Shown: positions 35,863 through 44,788, numbered from the stretch's first letter. The stretch is DNA of 64,000 nucleotides from Burkholderia sp. GAS332 (GCA_900142905.1 FSRV01000001.1:2356001-2420000); one strand, 5' to 3'. The notes: a model not told the origin generated them from the letters alone. Program-made: numbers and translations.

Positions 35863-37122
35863 ATGAGCAATATGCCAGCCGGAGCGGTTCTCGAACGTCC
35901 TCACGCGTTGATGATTGACTGGTTTCCCGATGCGCTGCCGCATGCCACACAACAGACCAGCGCGACGCTGCGCACCGAAGACGGCGCGGCCACCTGCGGT
36001 GTTCTGTACCGGGGCGCATCGACGAAAACAGTCGTTTGCCTGATGCATCCGCGCGAGAACTTCACGTTCCACTATCTGATTCCCGGATTGCTGCGCGCGG
36101 GGGCGTCGGTCTGGGCTCAAGCGGCTCGTTCGGTCGGCAACGACCTTCGGCTCGAGCATGAACTTGCCTTGCACGATGTCGCGGCCGGCTTGCGCTACCT
36201 GCGCGAGGCAGGCTTCGAACGCATCGTGTTGCTCGGCAATTCAGGCGGTTCCGGGCTCTATAGTTTTTACATCCAGCAATCCGCGCTTTCCGCGCAGGAC
36301 CGGATCACCAGGACACCGGGTGGTCGCGCCACCCATCTGGCGAGCGCGACCATGCCGATGGTGGACGGCATGATTTATCTGGCGCCGCATCCGGGGCAGG
36401 GCCGCTTATTGATGGGGTGCATCGATCCTTCCGTGACCGACGAAGGCGATGCGTTATCGATCGACGATACGCTGAACCCGTTCAACGCCGAGAACGGCTA
36501 CTCCCGCGAACCCGGCGCGACGCGCTATGGCACTGAGTTCGTCGCCCGCTATCGTGCTGCGCAGCGGGACCGCGTAGCGCGCCTTGACCAGATGGCCCGG
36601 CAATTGATCGCCGTGCGCCAGGGCGCGCGGCAAGCCGTGAAGGACAAGCTTGCGACTCGCCGGCAGAAGCTCGAGGCCAACCACACGCCGGTCATGACCG
36701 TATGGCGGACGGACGCCGACCTACGTTGTCTGGACCCGTCGCTCGATCCGTCCGACCGCAAGCCCGGTTCGCTGTGGTCGCCGAATCCGGTCGTCTCGAA
36801 CTATGGTTCGGTCGGGTTTGGACGCTTGTGTTCTCCGGAGTCCTGGCTTTCGACATGGTCCGGTCTGTCGTCGAATGCGGCGCTGGAAGCAACCGCGCCC
36901 TCGGTCACCGTGCCCTCGTTGCTGCTCGAATACACCGGTGATCAAACTACTTTTCCATTAGCCATTACCGACATTTTTGCCGCTATCGGCTCGAACGATA
37001 AGACCCACATTCGCGTGCGTGGCGATCATCACGGCAGACCGCTGGATGACGGGGATGAACCCGGCCGGGCAGTCGCCGCGCGAGCGGTCGGCGCATGGCT
37101 GCATGAACGGTCTTTCTTGTAA
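35863..37122 (+). CDS. Alpha/beta hydrolase, first gene of aromatic operon
   Basis: This 419-aa protein has a nucleophile elbow GNSGGSGLYSFY and an HP-RENF oxyanion-side motif near residue 60. The late acid and His are probably in GDQTTFP and GDHHGRPLDD. It has no signal peptide. It is paralogous to the hydrolase at 51288 (GNSGGAALCSFY; both share the LGNSGG elbow and the long insertion after it), which sits in a second module with a VOC protein. It may hydrolyse an ester, thioester or C-C bond in a ring-fission product; the substrate is unknown. GGAGA precedes the ATG. Confidence 0.82.
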   Translation: MSNMPAGAVLERPHALMIDWFPDALPHATQQTSATLRTEDGAATCGVLYRGASTKTVVCLMHPRENFTFHYLIPGLLRAGASVWAQAARSVGNDLRLEHELALHDVAAGLRYLREAGFERIVLLGNSGGSGLYSFYIQQSALSAQDRITRTPGGRATHLASATMPMVDGMIYLAPHPGQGRLLMGCIDPSVTDEGDALSIDDTLNPFNAENGYSREPGATRYGTEFVARYRAAQRDRVARLDQMARQLIAVRQGARQAVKDKLATRRQKLEANHTPVMTVWRTDADLRCLDPSLDPSDRKPGSLWSPNPVVSNYGSVGFGRLCSPESWLSTWSGLSSNAALEATAPSVTVPSLLLEYTGDQTTFPLAITDIFAAIGSNDKTHIRVRGDHHGRPLDDGDEPGRAVAARAVGAWLHERSFL

Positions 37123-37137
37123 CTCGGGAGTTGACGA

Positions 37138-38001
37138 ATGAATCAATCAGTACCGCTTAGGCTGTCGGGCGTCGATCACACGGCGCGCCCGACGTGGAAG
37201 CTGCGCGAAACCATCGAGTTCTATCGCGACACGTTGGGTCTGCCGCTCGTCCATACGATCTCCGCGCGAGGCTGGGGTCCGGAGAGCCACCCGGACTTTC
37301 TTCATTTCTTCTTCGATAGCGGCAACGGCAGCACGATCGCCTTTTTCTACTATCTGGGCGAACCACGGCCGCAAGAGCGTCCCTTGATGCCGCCGACGCC
37401 AGACGACCATGTATTCGATGCGACGCACACCGCGTGGCTCACCGACAGTGCCGAACAGTTACTGGCCTGGAAGGAGATGCTCGAGGCCAAGGGCGTCGAG
37501 GTCTCATCGACAACGCAGCACGAAGTCATCGAATCGATCTACTTTCGCGACCCGAACGGCTATTTCATCGAGATCACAGTCAAGCTGCGCGAACTGCAAT
37601 CGCTGGACGCGCGGGACGCAGCGCTCACGCTGGAGGCCGCAATCATGGCGGAACAGGCTGCGAGCAGTCACGAGGGGCAAGTCCGGAAGATTGACGTGGT
37701 ATGGCAGGAAAAGGGCAGACTACTGAGTGGGCAATGCGGCATAAAGAGCGAAGGCCCCAGCATTTTCGTGCCGGCGCTGGCGGAGTTCGCGAGCGTAGTT
37801 GATGCAGCACGGCGCAATCCGGGTTATCGCGTATCACAGCCGGCGCCGGGCTACTTTCTGATTGAATCGAAAGAGGCACTCGAGTTCAATCGTAAGGAGC
37901 TAGGTTTGAAACCGGCCGTCTGGTATGGATTGTTCACCGGCGGGTTGTGCGGGCGTATCGATACGTTTGACAAAGACCGCGTTCGCATCGTCGAACAATA
38001 A
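37138..38001 (+). CDS. VOC-family (glyoxalase/extradiol-dioxygenase fold) protein
   Basis: The first ~150 residues form a vicinal-oxygen-chelate domain: LSGVDHTARPTWKLRETIEF, FYRDTLGLPLVH, HFFFDSGNGSTIAFF and ending YFRDPNGYFIEITVKLREL. His at the start and Glu in the last strand are the expected metal ligands. The C-terminal ~120 residues (FVPALAEFASVVDAARRNPG, GYFLIESKEALEFNRKELGL) are an added domain that I do not recognise. A shorter VOC paralogue without this tail lies at 50746. A ring-cleaving or lyase role is possible but not shown. It starts 15 bp after the hydrolase gene. Confidence 0.8.
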   Translation: MNQSVPLRLSGVDHTARPTWKLRETIEFYRDTLGLPLVHTISARGWGPESHPDFLHFFFDSGNGSTIAFFYYLGEPRPQERPLMPPTPDDHVFDATHTAWLTDSAEQLLAWKEMLEAKGVEVSSTTQHEVIESIYFRDPNGYFIEITVKLRELQSLDARDAALTLEAAIMAEQAASSHEGQVRKIDVVWQEKGRLLSGQCGIKSEGPSIFVPALAEFASVVDAARRNPGYRVSQPAPGYFLIESKEALEFNRKELGLKPAVWYGLFTGGLCGRIDTFDKDRVRIVEQ

Positions 38002-38027
38002 GAACGGGTCGACTGGAGAAGACAGAC

Positions 38028-39719
38028 ATGGCAGGTATCCATTATCCGCTCGAAGGCGTCGCGTATTGCGAGCCGTCGGTCGCTCAGCACTATTTTCAGG
38101 TCGGCGCGTGGGTCGACAAGACGTTCGGCCAGGCGCTCGCAGAGACGGCACAACGTCTTCCCGACAAACTGGCTTTGATCAGCGACGAGCGCAGCATCAC
38201 GTTCCGCGCGCTGGATGAACAAAGCGACCGTCTGGCCGCGGCCTTGCTCAAACTCGGACTCGAACCCGGAGCACGCGCCGTGTTCCAGATGGGGACGACG
38301 ATCGACACCGCACTGGCTTTGTGTGCCTGTTACAAGAGCGGCATTGTTCCGGTCTGTGCGCTGCCGCAGTACCGCGAGGTCGAAATCGGCAAGCTGGCGA
38401 GCCTGTCGTTGCCGCAAGCGTATTTCGTCCAGGCCGACGTGGGACAGTTCGACCTGGTCGGCTTTGCGCAGAAGATGTGCGTCGAGCATCCGTCGTTCAA
38501 ACGCCTGGTTGTTGCGCGCGGCGACGCACCGGCGGGGGCGCAATCGATGTTCGCATTGTTGGAGTCGATCTCGCTGGCGGACGCCAGGGCCGTTCTGAGC
38601 GGTGTGCATATCGGCTCGGAAGACGTCTTGAGCTTCCAGCTCTCTGGCGGCACGACCGGGGTGCCCAAGATCATCCCGCGTTTTCACGCCGAATATCTCG
38701 CGCATGCGGAAGCCTGGTCCAGGCACGTGGAGGCGGGCGAACACGCCACGCTGATCTGGTCACTGCCCTTGCTTCACAACGCGGCGCATCTGTATGCGCT
38801 GGTGCCCACGATATCCCTCGGGCAAACCACGGTGTTGATGCCGAAGGTCGATATCGTGCGGATGGCGGAACTGATCGAGCAGCATCGTGTAACGCATGCC
38901 GTTTCGATCGGACCGGTCGCGCCGCAGATCATGGCGTGCCCCGAAGTGCTCGACTACGACCTGTCGTCGCTCAAGCTGTTCTTTTGTCTGACTCGAGCCG
39001 ATGGGCTCGAAGCGTTTCTCGGCGTGACCAGTTCGAATATGTACGGCACAACCGAAGGATTGCTGATCGGTTCGGGACCGGCTGCCGGCGAGTTCGTGCG
39101 TCATCACACGCATGGGCGATCAGGTTGCGAACATGACGAACTCGTTCTGCTCCATGCCGACAATGAATCGCCCGTCGCGTTAGGCGAAGTGGGTGAACTG
39201 TGTTTTCGTGGTCCGTCCAGCCTGAGAGGCTACTACAACGCGCCTGAGGCCAATGCCACAGCCTTTACGTCGAAGGGTTTCTTCCGGACCGGGGACATGA
39301 TGCGCGCCCATGTCATCGATGGGGTGACTTACTTTTCATTTGAAGGACGCCTGCGCGACAACATCAATCGCGGTGGCGAAAAAATCGGTGCCGAGGAAGT
39401 CGAAGCGTTGATGAGCCACCACCCGGCGGTACTGGACGCAAAACTCGTGGCGATGCCCGATCCGTTCTACGGAGAAAAGGGCTGTGCGTTTCTGATCATC
39501 CGCGAAGGCCATGACGCGCCCGATATCCCCCAGATGATCGACTTCCTCTCGTCACAGGGACTCGCGAAGTTCAAATGTCCGGAGCGGATCGAAATCGTGG
39601 ATGAGTTTCCGGTCACGCGGGTCGGCAAAGTCGACAAACCCGCCATGCGCCGGATCATCGCGCAGACCATCGAATCCGAAGCTGCGGCGAATGTTTCACC
39701 TTCCAGACAGGATCATTGA
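38028..39719 (+). CDS. Aryl-AMP/CoA ligase (2,3-dihydroxybenzoate/salicylate type)
   Basis: This 563-aa ANL-superfamily enzyme has the P-loop SGGTTGVPK, YGTTEG, the FRTGDMMR motif and the C-terminal lysine in TRVGKVDKPAMR. It resembles EntE/DhbE-type adenylating enzymes and the salicylyl-CoA ligases of salicylate degradation (sdgA type). It would activate an aromatic acid with ATP. No siderophore genes are near, while a salicyloyl-CoA-hydroxylase-like flavoprotein follows, so CoA activation for catabolism fits best. It starts 26 bp after the VOC gene; GGAGAAGACAG precedes the ATG. Confidence 0.85.
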   Translation: MAGIHYPLEGVAYCEPSVAQHYFQVGAWVDKTFGQALAETAQRLPDKLALISDERSITFRALDEQSDRLAAALLKLGLEPGARAVFQMGTTIDTALALCACYKSGIVPVCALPQYREVEIGKLASLSLPQAYFVQADVGQFDLVGFAQKMCVEHPSFKRLVVARGDAPAGAQSMFALLESISLADARAVLSGVHIGSEDVLSFQLSGGTTGVPKIIPRFHAEYLAHAEAWSRHVEAGEHATLIWSLPLLHNAAHLYALVPTISLGQTTVLMPKVDIVRMAELIEQHRVTHAVSIGPVAPQIMACPEVLDYDLSSLKLFFCLTRADGLEAFLGVTSSNMYGTTEGLLIGSGPAAGEFVRHHTHGRSGCEHDELVLLHADNESPVALGEVGELCFRGPSSLRGYYNAPEANATAFTSKGFFRTGDMMRAHVIDGVTYFSFEGRLRDNINRGGEKIGAEEVEALMSHHPAVLDAKLVAMPDPFYGEKGCAFLIIREGHDAPDIPQMIDFLSSQGLAKFKCPERIEIVDEFPVTRVGKVDKPAMRRIIAQTIESEAAANVSPSRQDH

Positions 39720-39720
39720 C

Positions 39721-40503
39721 ATGAGTAAGATCGCCTACCGGATCGGCCAGATCGTGCCGAGTTCCAACACGACGATGGAAACCGAAGTGCCCGCCTTGTT
39801 GCGCCTCCGTGAAACGCTGGCGCCGGAACGCTTCACGTTTCATTCGAGCCGCATGCGTATGCACAAGGTGACGAAGGAAGAACTCGTCGCCATGAACAAG
39901 GAAGGCTTGCGATGCGCCGCGGAACTCGCTGACGCCCGCATGGACGTGATGAGCACCGCCTGTCTTGTCGCGATCATGGCCATGGGGCCGGGCTATCACC
40001 GTACGGTGGAAAGGGAGTTGGCCGAGGTGGTCAAAGCCAATCAGTGCGATGCGGCGGTGATGACTTCAGCGGGAGCGCTCATAGAAGGTCTGAAGATCAT
40101 GGGTGCCCGCAGAATTTCATTGATGGCGCCCTACATGAAGCCGCTGACCAAACTGGTGGTGGAATACATCGAGAGCGAGGGGATCGAGGTGGTCGACGCG
40201 CTTTCATTCGAGATTCCCGATAACCTGGACGTGGGACGGCGTGACCCCATGCAGCTTCTGCAAGATGTGGGGATGCTTAATGTGGCGAATGTCGATGTCG
40301 TCGTCGCGTCGGCCTGTGTGCAGATGCAATCGCTGCCGGCTATCGACGCGATCCAGGCGCGGCTCGGCATTCCGGTGACGTCGACCGCGGTATGCACGAC
40401 GCGGCGGATGCTCGACAAGCTGGGACTCGACGCGAAGATTCCTGGCGGAGGTGCGTTGCTGACTGAGACGTTTGCGACGCCAGTCGCGCCGGCCGAGGCC
40501 TGA
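39721..40503 (+). CDS. maiA: Maleate cis-trans isomerase
   Basis: The 260-aa protein starts MSKIAYRIGQIVPSSNTTME and continues FTFHSSRMRMHKVTKEELVA, the pattern of maleate isomerases (MaiA/NicE) in the Asp/Glu racemase superfamily. The two catalytic cysteines are expected in STACLVAIM and VASACVQMQSLP, and both are present. It turns maleate into fumarate, feeding the TCA cycle. This implies a pathway through maleate, such as 2,5-dihydroxypyridine or a gentisate/maleylpyruvate-hydrolase route. The ATG at 39721 is one base past the ligase stop; a longer frame inside the ligase gene is not credible. Confidence 0.9.
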   Translation: MSKIAYRIGQIVPSSNTTMETEVPALLRLRETLAPERFTFHSSRMRMHKVTKEELVAMNKEGLRCAAELADARMDVMSTACLVAIMAMGPGYHRTVERELAEVVKANQCDAAVMTSAGALIEGLKIMGARRISLMAPYMKPLTKLVVEYIESEGIEVVDALSFEIPDNLDVGRRDPMQLLQDVGMLNVANVDVVVASACVQMQSLPAIDAIQARLGIPVTSTAVCTTRRMLDKLGLDAKIPGGGALLTETFATPVAPAEA

Positions 40504-40504
40504 C

Positions 40505-40687
40505 ATGACCGCCTTCGAGGGTGTCGACATAGCCCCGTCAGTGAGCGTATTTGCGTCGGTGACGCTGAGTCCAATCTGCATAGCCTGGCCCGAACGTCGT
40601 TCGATCGCCATACCCGTGGAATTTCGCAACCGTTTGATGGAAGTCGCCGCGCAGCGCACGGCGCTCGAGTCAGACGCAGGAGACTGA
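40505..40687 (+). CDS. Small frame filling the gap before the flavoprotein gene
   Basis: A 60-codon frame starts one base after the maleate isomerase stop (TGACATG) and ends two bases before the next ATG. It reads MTAFEGVDIAPSVSVFASVT and ends PVEFRNRLMEVAAQRTALES-DAGD. The middle, PERRSIAIPVEFRNRL, resembles the C-terminal end of hotdog-fold acyl-CoA thioesterases. It could be a remnant of a thioesterase gene, which this pathway would need, or a small protein of its own. The exact fit in the operon is the main support. Confidence 0.4.
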   Translation: MTAFEGVDIAPSVSVFASVTLSPICIAWPERRSIAIPVEFRNRLMEVAAQRTALESDAGD

Positions 40688-40689
40688 GG

Positions 40690-41829
40690 ATGAACATCAA
40701 TATCGTAGGAGGAGGGCCCGGCGGGCTGTTTCTCTCGTATCTGGTCAAACGACGCTTTCCGGAGTGGACGGTTCGCGTCTTCGAACAGAATGACGCCAGC
40801 GCCACTTACGGTTGGGGTGTGGTGTTCTCGGATGTCGCACTATCGTTTCTCGAGAAATCGGATCCTGAGTTCTTCCGTCGGTTTACGGCCGGCCACGTGC
40901 GTTCGGAGCATATGGAAATCGTTCACCGCGGCGTGCACGTGCCAATACATGGCAACTGCTTTTCGCGGGTCGCGCGCATTGCGTTGCTGCAGTTTCTGCA
41001 TGCCGAATGCAGATCGGCGGGCGTCGATCTGCAGTTCAATGCTCGCGTGGATGATCTGGGTGCATTGCGTCAGGCAGATCTCGTGGTGGTGGCAGACGGC
41101 GTGAACAGCCGGACTCGCGCACAACATGCGGATGCGTTCAAACCGTCGTTCGTGCAGCGTCGCAACAAATTTGCCTGGTACGGGACCAGCAAAACGTTTC
41201 ATGCTGTCTCGCTGATCTTTCGCGAAACCGAGTTTGGTGTTTTCATCGCCCATAGTTACGAGTACGCCGACGGGATGAGTACGTTTCTGATCGAAACGGA
41301 TCCGCAGGCGTGGGCACGCGCCGGATTGGCCGAGATGAGCGATGCGGACAGCCGCGCCTTCTGCGAGCAGGTTTTCGCCGACGACCTGGACGGACACGGT
41401 CTGCTGTCGAACAAGTCCACATGGTTTGAAGCCGTGACCGTCAAGAACGAGAACTGGCATCACGAGAACATGATTCTGATCGGGGACGCGCTACGTTCGG
41501 TGCATTTCTCGCTCGGCTCCGGTACGCGTATGGCGATGGAAGATTCGATCGCGCTATACGAAGGTTTGTGTGCTCATGGGACAGATCTCAACGCTGTGTT
41601 CGAGTATTTCGAGGCGTTGCGCCGTTCCGCTTCAGATCGATTCCAGCTCGCTGCGGCAAAGAGTCTTGAGTGGTATGAAAACGTCGGCGACAAGCTGCAT
41701 CTCGATCCGGTCAGCTTCACTTACGACTACATGCGTCGTACCGGACGTGTCACGCATGATGATTTGCGCAAGCGCGCCCCCGAATTCGTTCGGCAATACG
41801 AGTTGCTTCACGGTGAGGCGGTGGACTGA
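40690..41829 (+). CDS. FAD monooxygenase, salicyloyl/anthraniloyl-CoA hydroxylase-like
   Basis: This 379-aa flavoprotein has NIVGGGPGGLFLSYLVKRRF (FAD Rossmann), then NDASATYGWGVVFSDVALSF, whose GWGVVFSD core is typical of the N-terminal domain of anthraniloyl-CoA monooxygenase/reductase and of salicyloyl-CoA 5-hydroxylase. The second FAD motif is NMILIGDALRSVHFSLGSGT. It lacks the Old Yellow Enzyme domain of the fused anthraniloyl enzymes, so a simple CoA-ester hydroxylase is the best reading. With the aryl-CoA ligase it could make a gentisyl-CoA-like product. AGGAGACTGAGG precedes the ATG. Confidence 0.82.
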   Translation: MNINIVGGGPGGLFLSYLVKRRFPEWTVRVFEQNDASATYGWGVVFSDVALSFLEKSDPEFFRRFTAGHVRSEHMEIVHRGVHVPIHGNCFSRVARIALLQFLHAECRSAGVDLQFNARVDDLGALRQADLVVVADGVNSRTRAQHADAFKPSFVQRRNKFAWYGTSKTFHAVSLIFRETEFGVFIAHSYEYADGMSTFLIETDPQAWARAGLAEMSDADSRAFCEQVFADDLDGHGLLSNKSTWFEAVTVKNENWHHENMILIGDALRSVHFSLGSGTRMAMEDSIALYEGLCAHGTDLNAVFEYFEALRRSASDRFQLAAAKSLEWYENVGDKLHLDPVSFTYDYMRRTGRVTHDDLRKRAPEFVRQYELLHGEAVD

Positions 41830-41867
41830 GGCTGCGACTGACGCGCATTCATTTTTTTTGCTAGCCA

Positions 41868-41885
41868 TTTGTCGTTTTCGTCAAA
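41868..41885 (+). promoter_or_regulatory. Second copy of the TTTGACG-type operator
   Basis: TTTGTCG-TTTT-CGTCAAA (41868-41885) has the same 7-4-7 layout as the perfect palindrome at 35807-35824, with one base changed in the left arm. It lies between the flavoprotein gene and the MFS gene and is followed at similar spacing by GATATGAA, a weak -10. It suggests separate control of the transporter by the same repressor. Confidence 0.65.
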
Positions 41886-41989
41886 TAAAAGATATGAAAG
41901 TGAGTTGAATGACAGATAAGCGGTGCGGTGGCGACGCGTCCGTTTGCGCGAATCCGCACCGACTAAAGCAATCAGGTTGGGAGACATTC

Positions 41990-43381
41990 ATGGCATCGCC
42001 AGGTGAAGAAACCGCATTTTCGCTGTTCGACGGCCGGCCTGTTACCGCCATGCAGTGGCGCGTGCTCGGCCTATGCGCGTTGTGCATGGTGATCGACGGC
42101 TTTGATGTTCAGGCGATGGCTTATGCCGCTCCGGCCTTGATCAAAACCTGGGGTGCCAGCCGCTCCGTGCTGGGGCCGGTGTTCGCGGCCGGATTGCTGG
42201 GCATGTTCGCCGGATCGCTGGTGCTCGCGGGATTTGCTGACACGATCGGCCGCCGTCCGATGCTGATCGCGGCGACCGCCTGGATCGCGCTTTGCATGGC
42301 GCTTACACCCTTTGCCAACTCGATCGGCGCACTGATCGGCATTCGTTTTGCCGCTGGTATCGGCATGGGCGCGATCGTTCCAAATGCGATGGCGCTGGCG
42401 GGCGAATACAGTCCGGCACGCATCCGCGTGAGCCTGATGATGGCGGTATCGTCGGGCTACATCGTCGGCGGTGTGGTAGGGGGCGGAATAGCGGTTTTGG
42501 TGATCGCGCCATTCGGCTGGGGCGGCGTTTTTTACGCGGGTGCCTTGCTCACCGCGCTGTTGTGCCTTGCAATGTTCGCGGCGCTTCCCGAATCGCTGCA
42601 ATTTTGCCTGCTGCGCCACCCGCAAACGCCACGTACCTTGCTACTGCTGCACCGGGTGGCGCCCGATGCCGCCATGCCCACATTGCCACCCGCGAACAGG
42701 GTAGTCAGCGGCAACACACTGGCGATGCTGCTGGGCGAAGGCCGTCGAATCGTCACACCGCTGCTCTGGGCTGCGAACTTCGCCAACATGCTTTGCGCGT
42801 ACTTTCTCGCCGCATGGATTCCCGTGTTGATGAGCGGTGCAGGCTATTCGTCCAATCGAGCGGTGTTGGCGGGCACGGCACTGTGGCTTGGCGGGTTGCT
42901 GGGCAACTTCGCGCTCGGCATGTTGATCGATCGGCGCGGCTTTGCGGCGGTGTTGTTTGCCAATTTTGCCCTCGGTGGCATCGCCATCGTCGGCATCAGC
43001 TACTTTCATACCGTGCCGCTGGCCGACGTTTTGTGTATCGCATTCGCCGGATTCTGCATTCTGGGCGGCCAATCCGGCCTGAATGCACTGGCGGTCACGA
43101 TCTATCCGACCAGGGCGCGTGCTACCGGCGCGGGCTGGGCGCTCGGTTTCGGCAGGCTCGGCGCCGTGCTTGGGCCGCTGGCCGGCGGGCAGTTGATGGC
43201 GCTCGCGTGGAGCGTCGATCGAACCTTGCTCGTGTCAGCGGTGCCGACCGTGTTGGCGGCGGTGGCTGTCGGCAGTCTTGGCCGTCTGCGTGAGCGGCAC
43301 GTGAAGCTGATCCCGGTTTCCGAGGAGCAGGTGCCAGTCCGACATAGCACGTCCAATCCGCTGGACAACAAACGGGCTTAG
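41990..43381 (+). CDS. AAHS-family aromatic-acid MFS transporter
   Basis: This 463-aa carrier has 12 predicted helices and the DGFD motif in helix 1 (CMVIDGFDVQAMAYAAPALI), typical of the aromatic acid:H+ symporter family (PcaK, BenK, MhpT). The loop motif GFADTIGRRPML is intact. It probably imports the aromatic acid used by the upstream operon. The ATG at 41990 is chosen because GGGAGA precedes it; an ATG at 41909 would add 27 hydrophilic residues (MTDKRCGGDASVCANPHRLK...). It is preceded by its own operator copy. Confidence 0.88.
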   Translation: MASPGEETAFSLFDGRPVTAMQWRVLGLCALCMVIDGFDVQAMAYAAPALIKTWGASRSVLGPVFAAGLLGMFAGSLVLAGFADTIGRRPMLIAATAWIALCMALTPFANSIGALIGIRFAAGIGMGAIVPNAMALAGEYSPARIRVSLMMAVSSGYIVGGVVGGGIAVLVIAPFGWGGVFYAGALLTALLCLAMFAALPESLQFCLLRHPQTPRTLLLLHRVAPDAAMPTLPPANRVVSGNTLAMLLGEGRRIVTPLLWAANFANMLCAYFLAAWIPVLMSGAGYSSNRAVLAGTALWLGGLLGNFALGMLIDRRGFAAVLFANFALGGIAIVGISYFHTVPLADVLCIAFAGFCILGGQSGLNALAVTIYPTRARATGAGWALGFGRLGAVLGPLAGGQLMALAWSVDRTLLVSAVPTVLAAVAVGSLGRLRERHVKLIPVSEEQVPVRHSTSNPLDNKRA

Positions 43382-43582
43382 CCGACCACAGAGCGGCCCG
43401 CTGAATATGAGCGTTTCGTGACCGTTTTGATTCAATACGCGCACAGCGACGCATGACGCCGGCGCATGGGCCAGGACAGGCTGCGAGGGGTTGAACGGGG
43501 TGGCCTGAGCGTTACAATCACGCAAACACAACACTACGGTAAGACGGCGTTCTGGCCGTCGACCGCTATCAGGAGTGGTTTC

Positions 43583-44278
43583 GTGGCAAAGGTGAATGCT
43601 GAGGGACAAAAAGAACAGATCCTGAACGCCGCGGCCGCGCTCTTCATCGAGAAGGGTTTCGGCGGTGCGTCGATGCAGGAAATCGCCGAGGCGCTGGGCG
43701 TGACGCGTACCGCGGTCTATTACTACTTCAAGAACAAGGACGAGATACTTACGGCGTTGGTCGAGGAGGTCACGTTAAGAGCGAGGCGGCTGTCAAGCCA
43801 GGCAGTTGCCGAACCGGATGCGGATCCGAAAGAACGCCTGCGTCTGCTGGTTCATCAGCACACGATGCTGATTCTGAGCCACTACAACGAATTTCGCGTG
43901 ATTCATCGCACCGAGCAGCAGTTGCCCGAACGCGCGTATCGCGCGAACGAAGATGCCAAGCGGGCGGTGTTGAACAACTTTACTTCGGCAATCGAAGCAG
44001 GGGTCAGCGCCGGGGTGTTCCGTGTCGTCGACGCCAAGGTCACGGCGTTCACGCTCATCGGCATGTGCAGCTGGCCCGCGTTCTGGTACAAGCCGGAGGG
44101 GGCAAGCAGCGCGATCGAGATTGCCGACACGATCGCGGAACTCGCTGTGCAATCGGTCGTGCGGCCCGCCAAGCGGCAATTGAAAGGCAACAGCGCCGTA
44201 AGCGAAGCGTTGGCGCTGCTGCGCGAGGATCTCGATCATCTGTCGCTGATGATCGACAAAACGCCGAAGGCAGGCTAG
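43583..44278 (+). CDS. TetR-family regulator, probable repressor of the aromatic operon
   Basis: The 231-aa regulator has a TetR HTH at residues ~8-55 (ILNAAAALFIEKGFGGASMQ, AEALGVTRTAVYYYFKNKDE) and a ligand domain with no recognised signature. The start is GTG at 43583, decided by AGGAG seven bases upstream; an ATG at 43466 would add 39 residues of poor composition. It lies just after the transporter gene. Two matching 18-bp palindromes before the operon and before the transporter suit a TetR dimer. Its own promoter region shows no third copy. Confidence 0.88.
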   Translation: MAKVNAEGQKEQILNAAAALFIEKGFGGASMQEIAEALGVTRTAVYYYFKNKDEILTALVEEVTLRARRLSSQAVAEPDADPKERLRLLVHQHTMLILSHYNEFRVIHRTEQQLPERAYRANEDAKRAVLNNFTSAIEAGVSAGVFRVVDAKVTAFTLIGMCSWPAFWYKPEGASSAIEIADTIAELAVQSVVRPAKRQLKGNSAVSEALALLREDLDHLSLMIDKTPKAG

Positions 44279-44296
44279 TTTTTTATCTGCCTACGG
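44264..44296. terminator. Hairpin with T-run between convergent genes
   Basis: CCGAAGGCAG (44264-44273) pairs with CTGCCTACGG (44287-44296) with one A-A mismatch; the loop contains TTTTTT. It overlaps the end of the TetR gene and the end of the convergent gene at 44291. It may act as a shared terminator. Confidence 0.35.
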
Positions 44297-44764
44297 TTTG
44301 ACGCTCTCGCTGCCTATAACCGGTTTCCAGTTGGCGAGCGGTGTGAGGAAATGAAGGTCGAAACGGCGTTCGACGAACGCCCAGCGACCGTCGCGACGTT
44401 CAAAGCGGTCGTGGTAGAGGCCGCTGATTTGCACCGGACCCATCTCGACATGGGTGCACAGGCAGTCGACGGCTGCCCGGCCGGTCGCTGTATCGCCGTC
44501 GATATCGATCAACGGATTGGCCATCCAGTGATGCATGTGGGGCATTTTTTCCCAGTTTGATCGGGCCGATTCGAGAATTGCCTCGACGCCTTCGAAATTG
44601 CCGAACGCGTCGCCGAGTGCCAGCGTGGCGCCTTCATGCCAAATGCTGTGCAGAAGAGTTTCATCATGGCTATCGAAGGCCTGCGCATACTCGGCAATCA
44701 ATCGTTCAAGAGCGAAGCGGCTTTCCAGCGCATCGAGCCGTGAGTCCAGCGTTTGACCATTCAT
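44291..44764 (-). CDS. SnoaL/NTF2-like protein
   Basis: This 157-aa protein has an NTF2/SnoaL fold pattern: RLDALESRFALERLIAEYAQ, FDSHDETLLHSIWHEGATLA, HMHHWMANPLIDIDGDTATG and HDRFERRDGRWAFVERRFDL. This is the scytalone-dehydratase-like SnoaL_4 type often found with SDR genes in catabolism of steroids or aromatic compounds. Its reaction is unknown. It is the last gene of a minus-strand group (46963 to 44291) with an SDR gene 24 bp upstream. AGGACATATTCC precedes its ATG. Confidence 0.78.
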   Translation of the reverse strand: MNGQTLDSRLDALESRFALERLIAEYAQAFDSHDETLLHSIWHEGATLALGDAFGNFEGVEAILESARSNWEKMPHMHHWMANPLIDIDGDTATGRAAVDCLCTHVEMGPVQISGLYHDRFERRDGRWAFVERRFDLHFLTPLANWKPVIGSESVKP

Positions 44765-44788
44765 GGAATATGTCCTGTGATGGATGAT

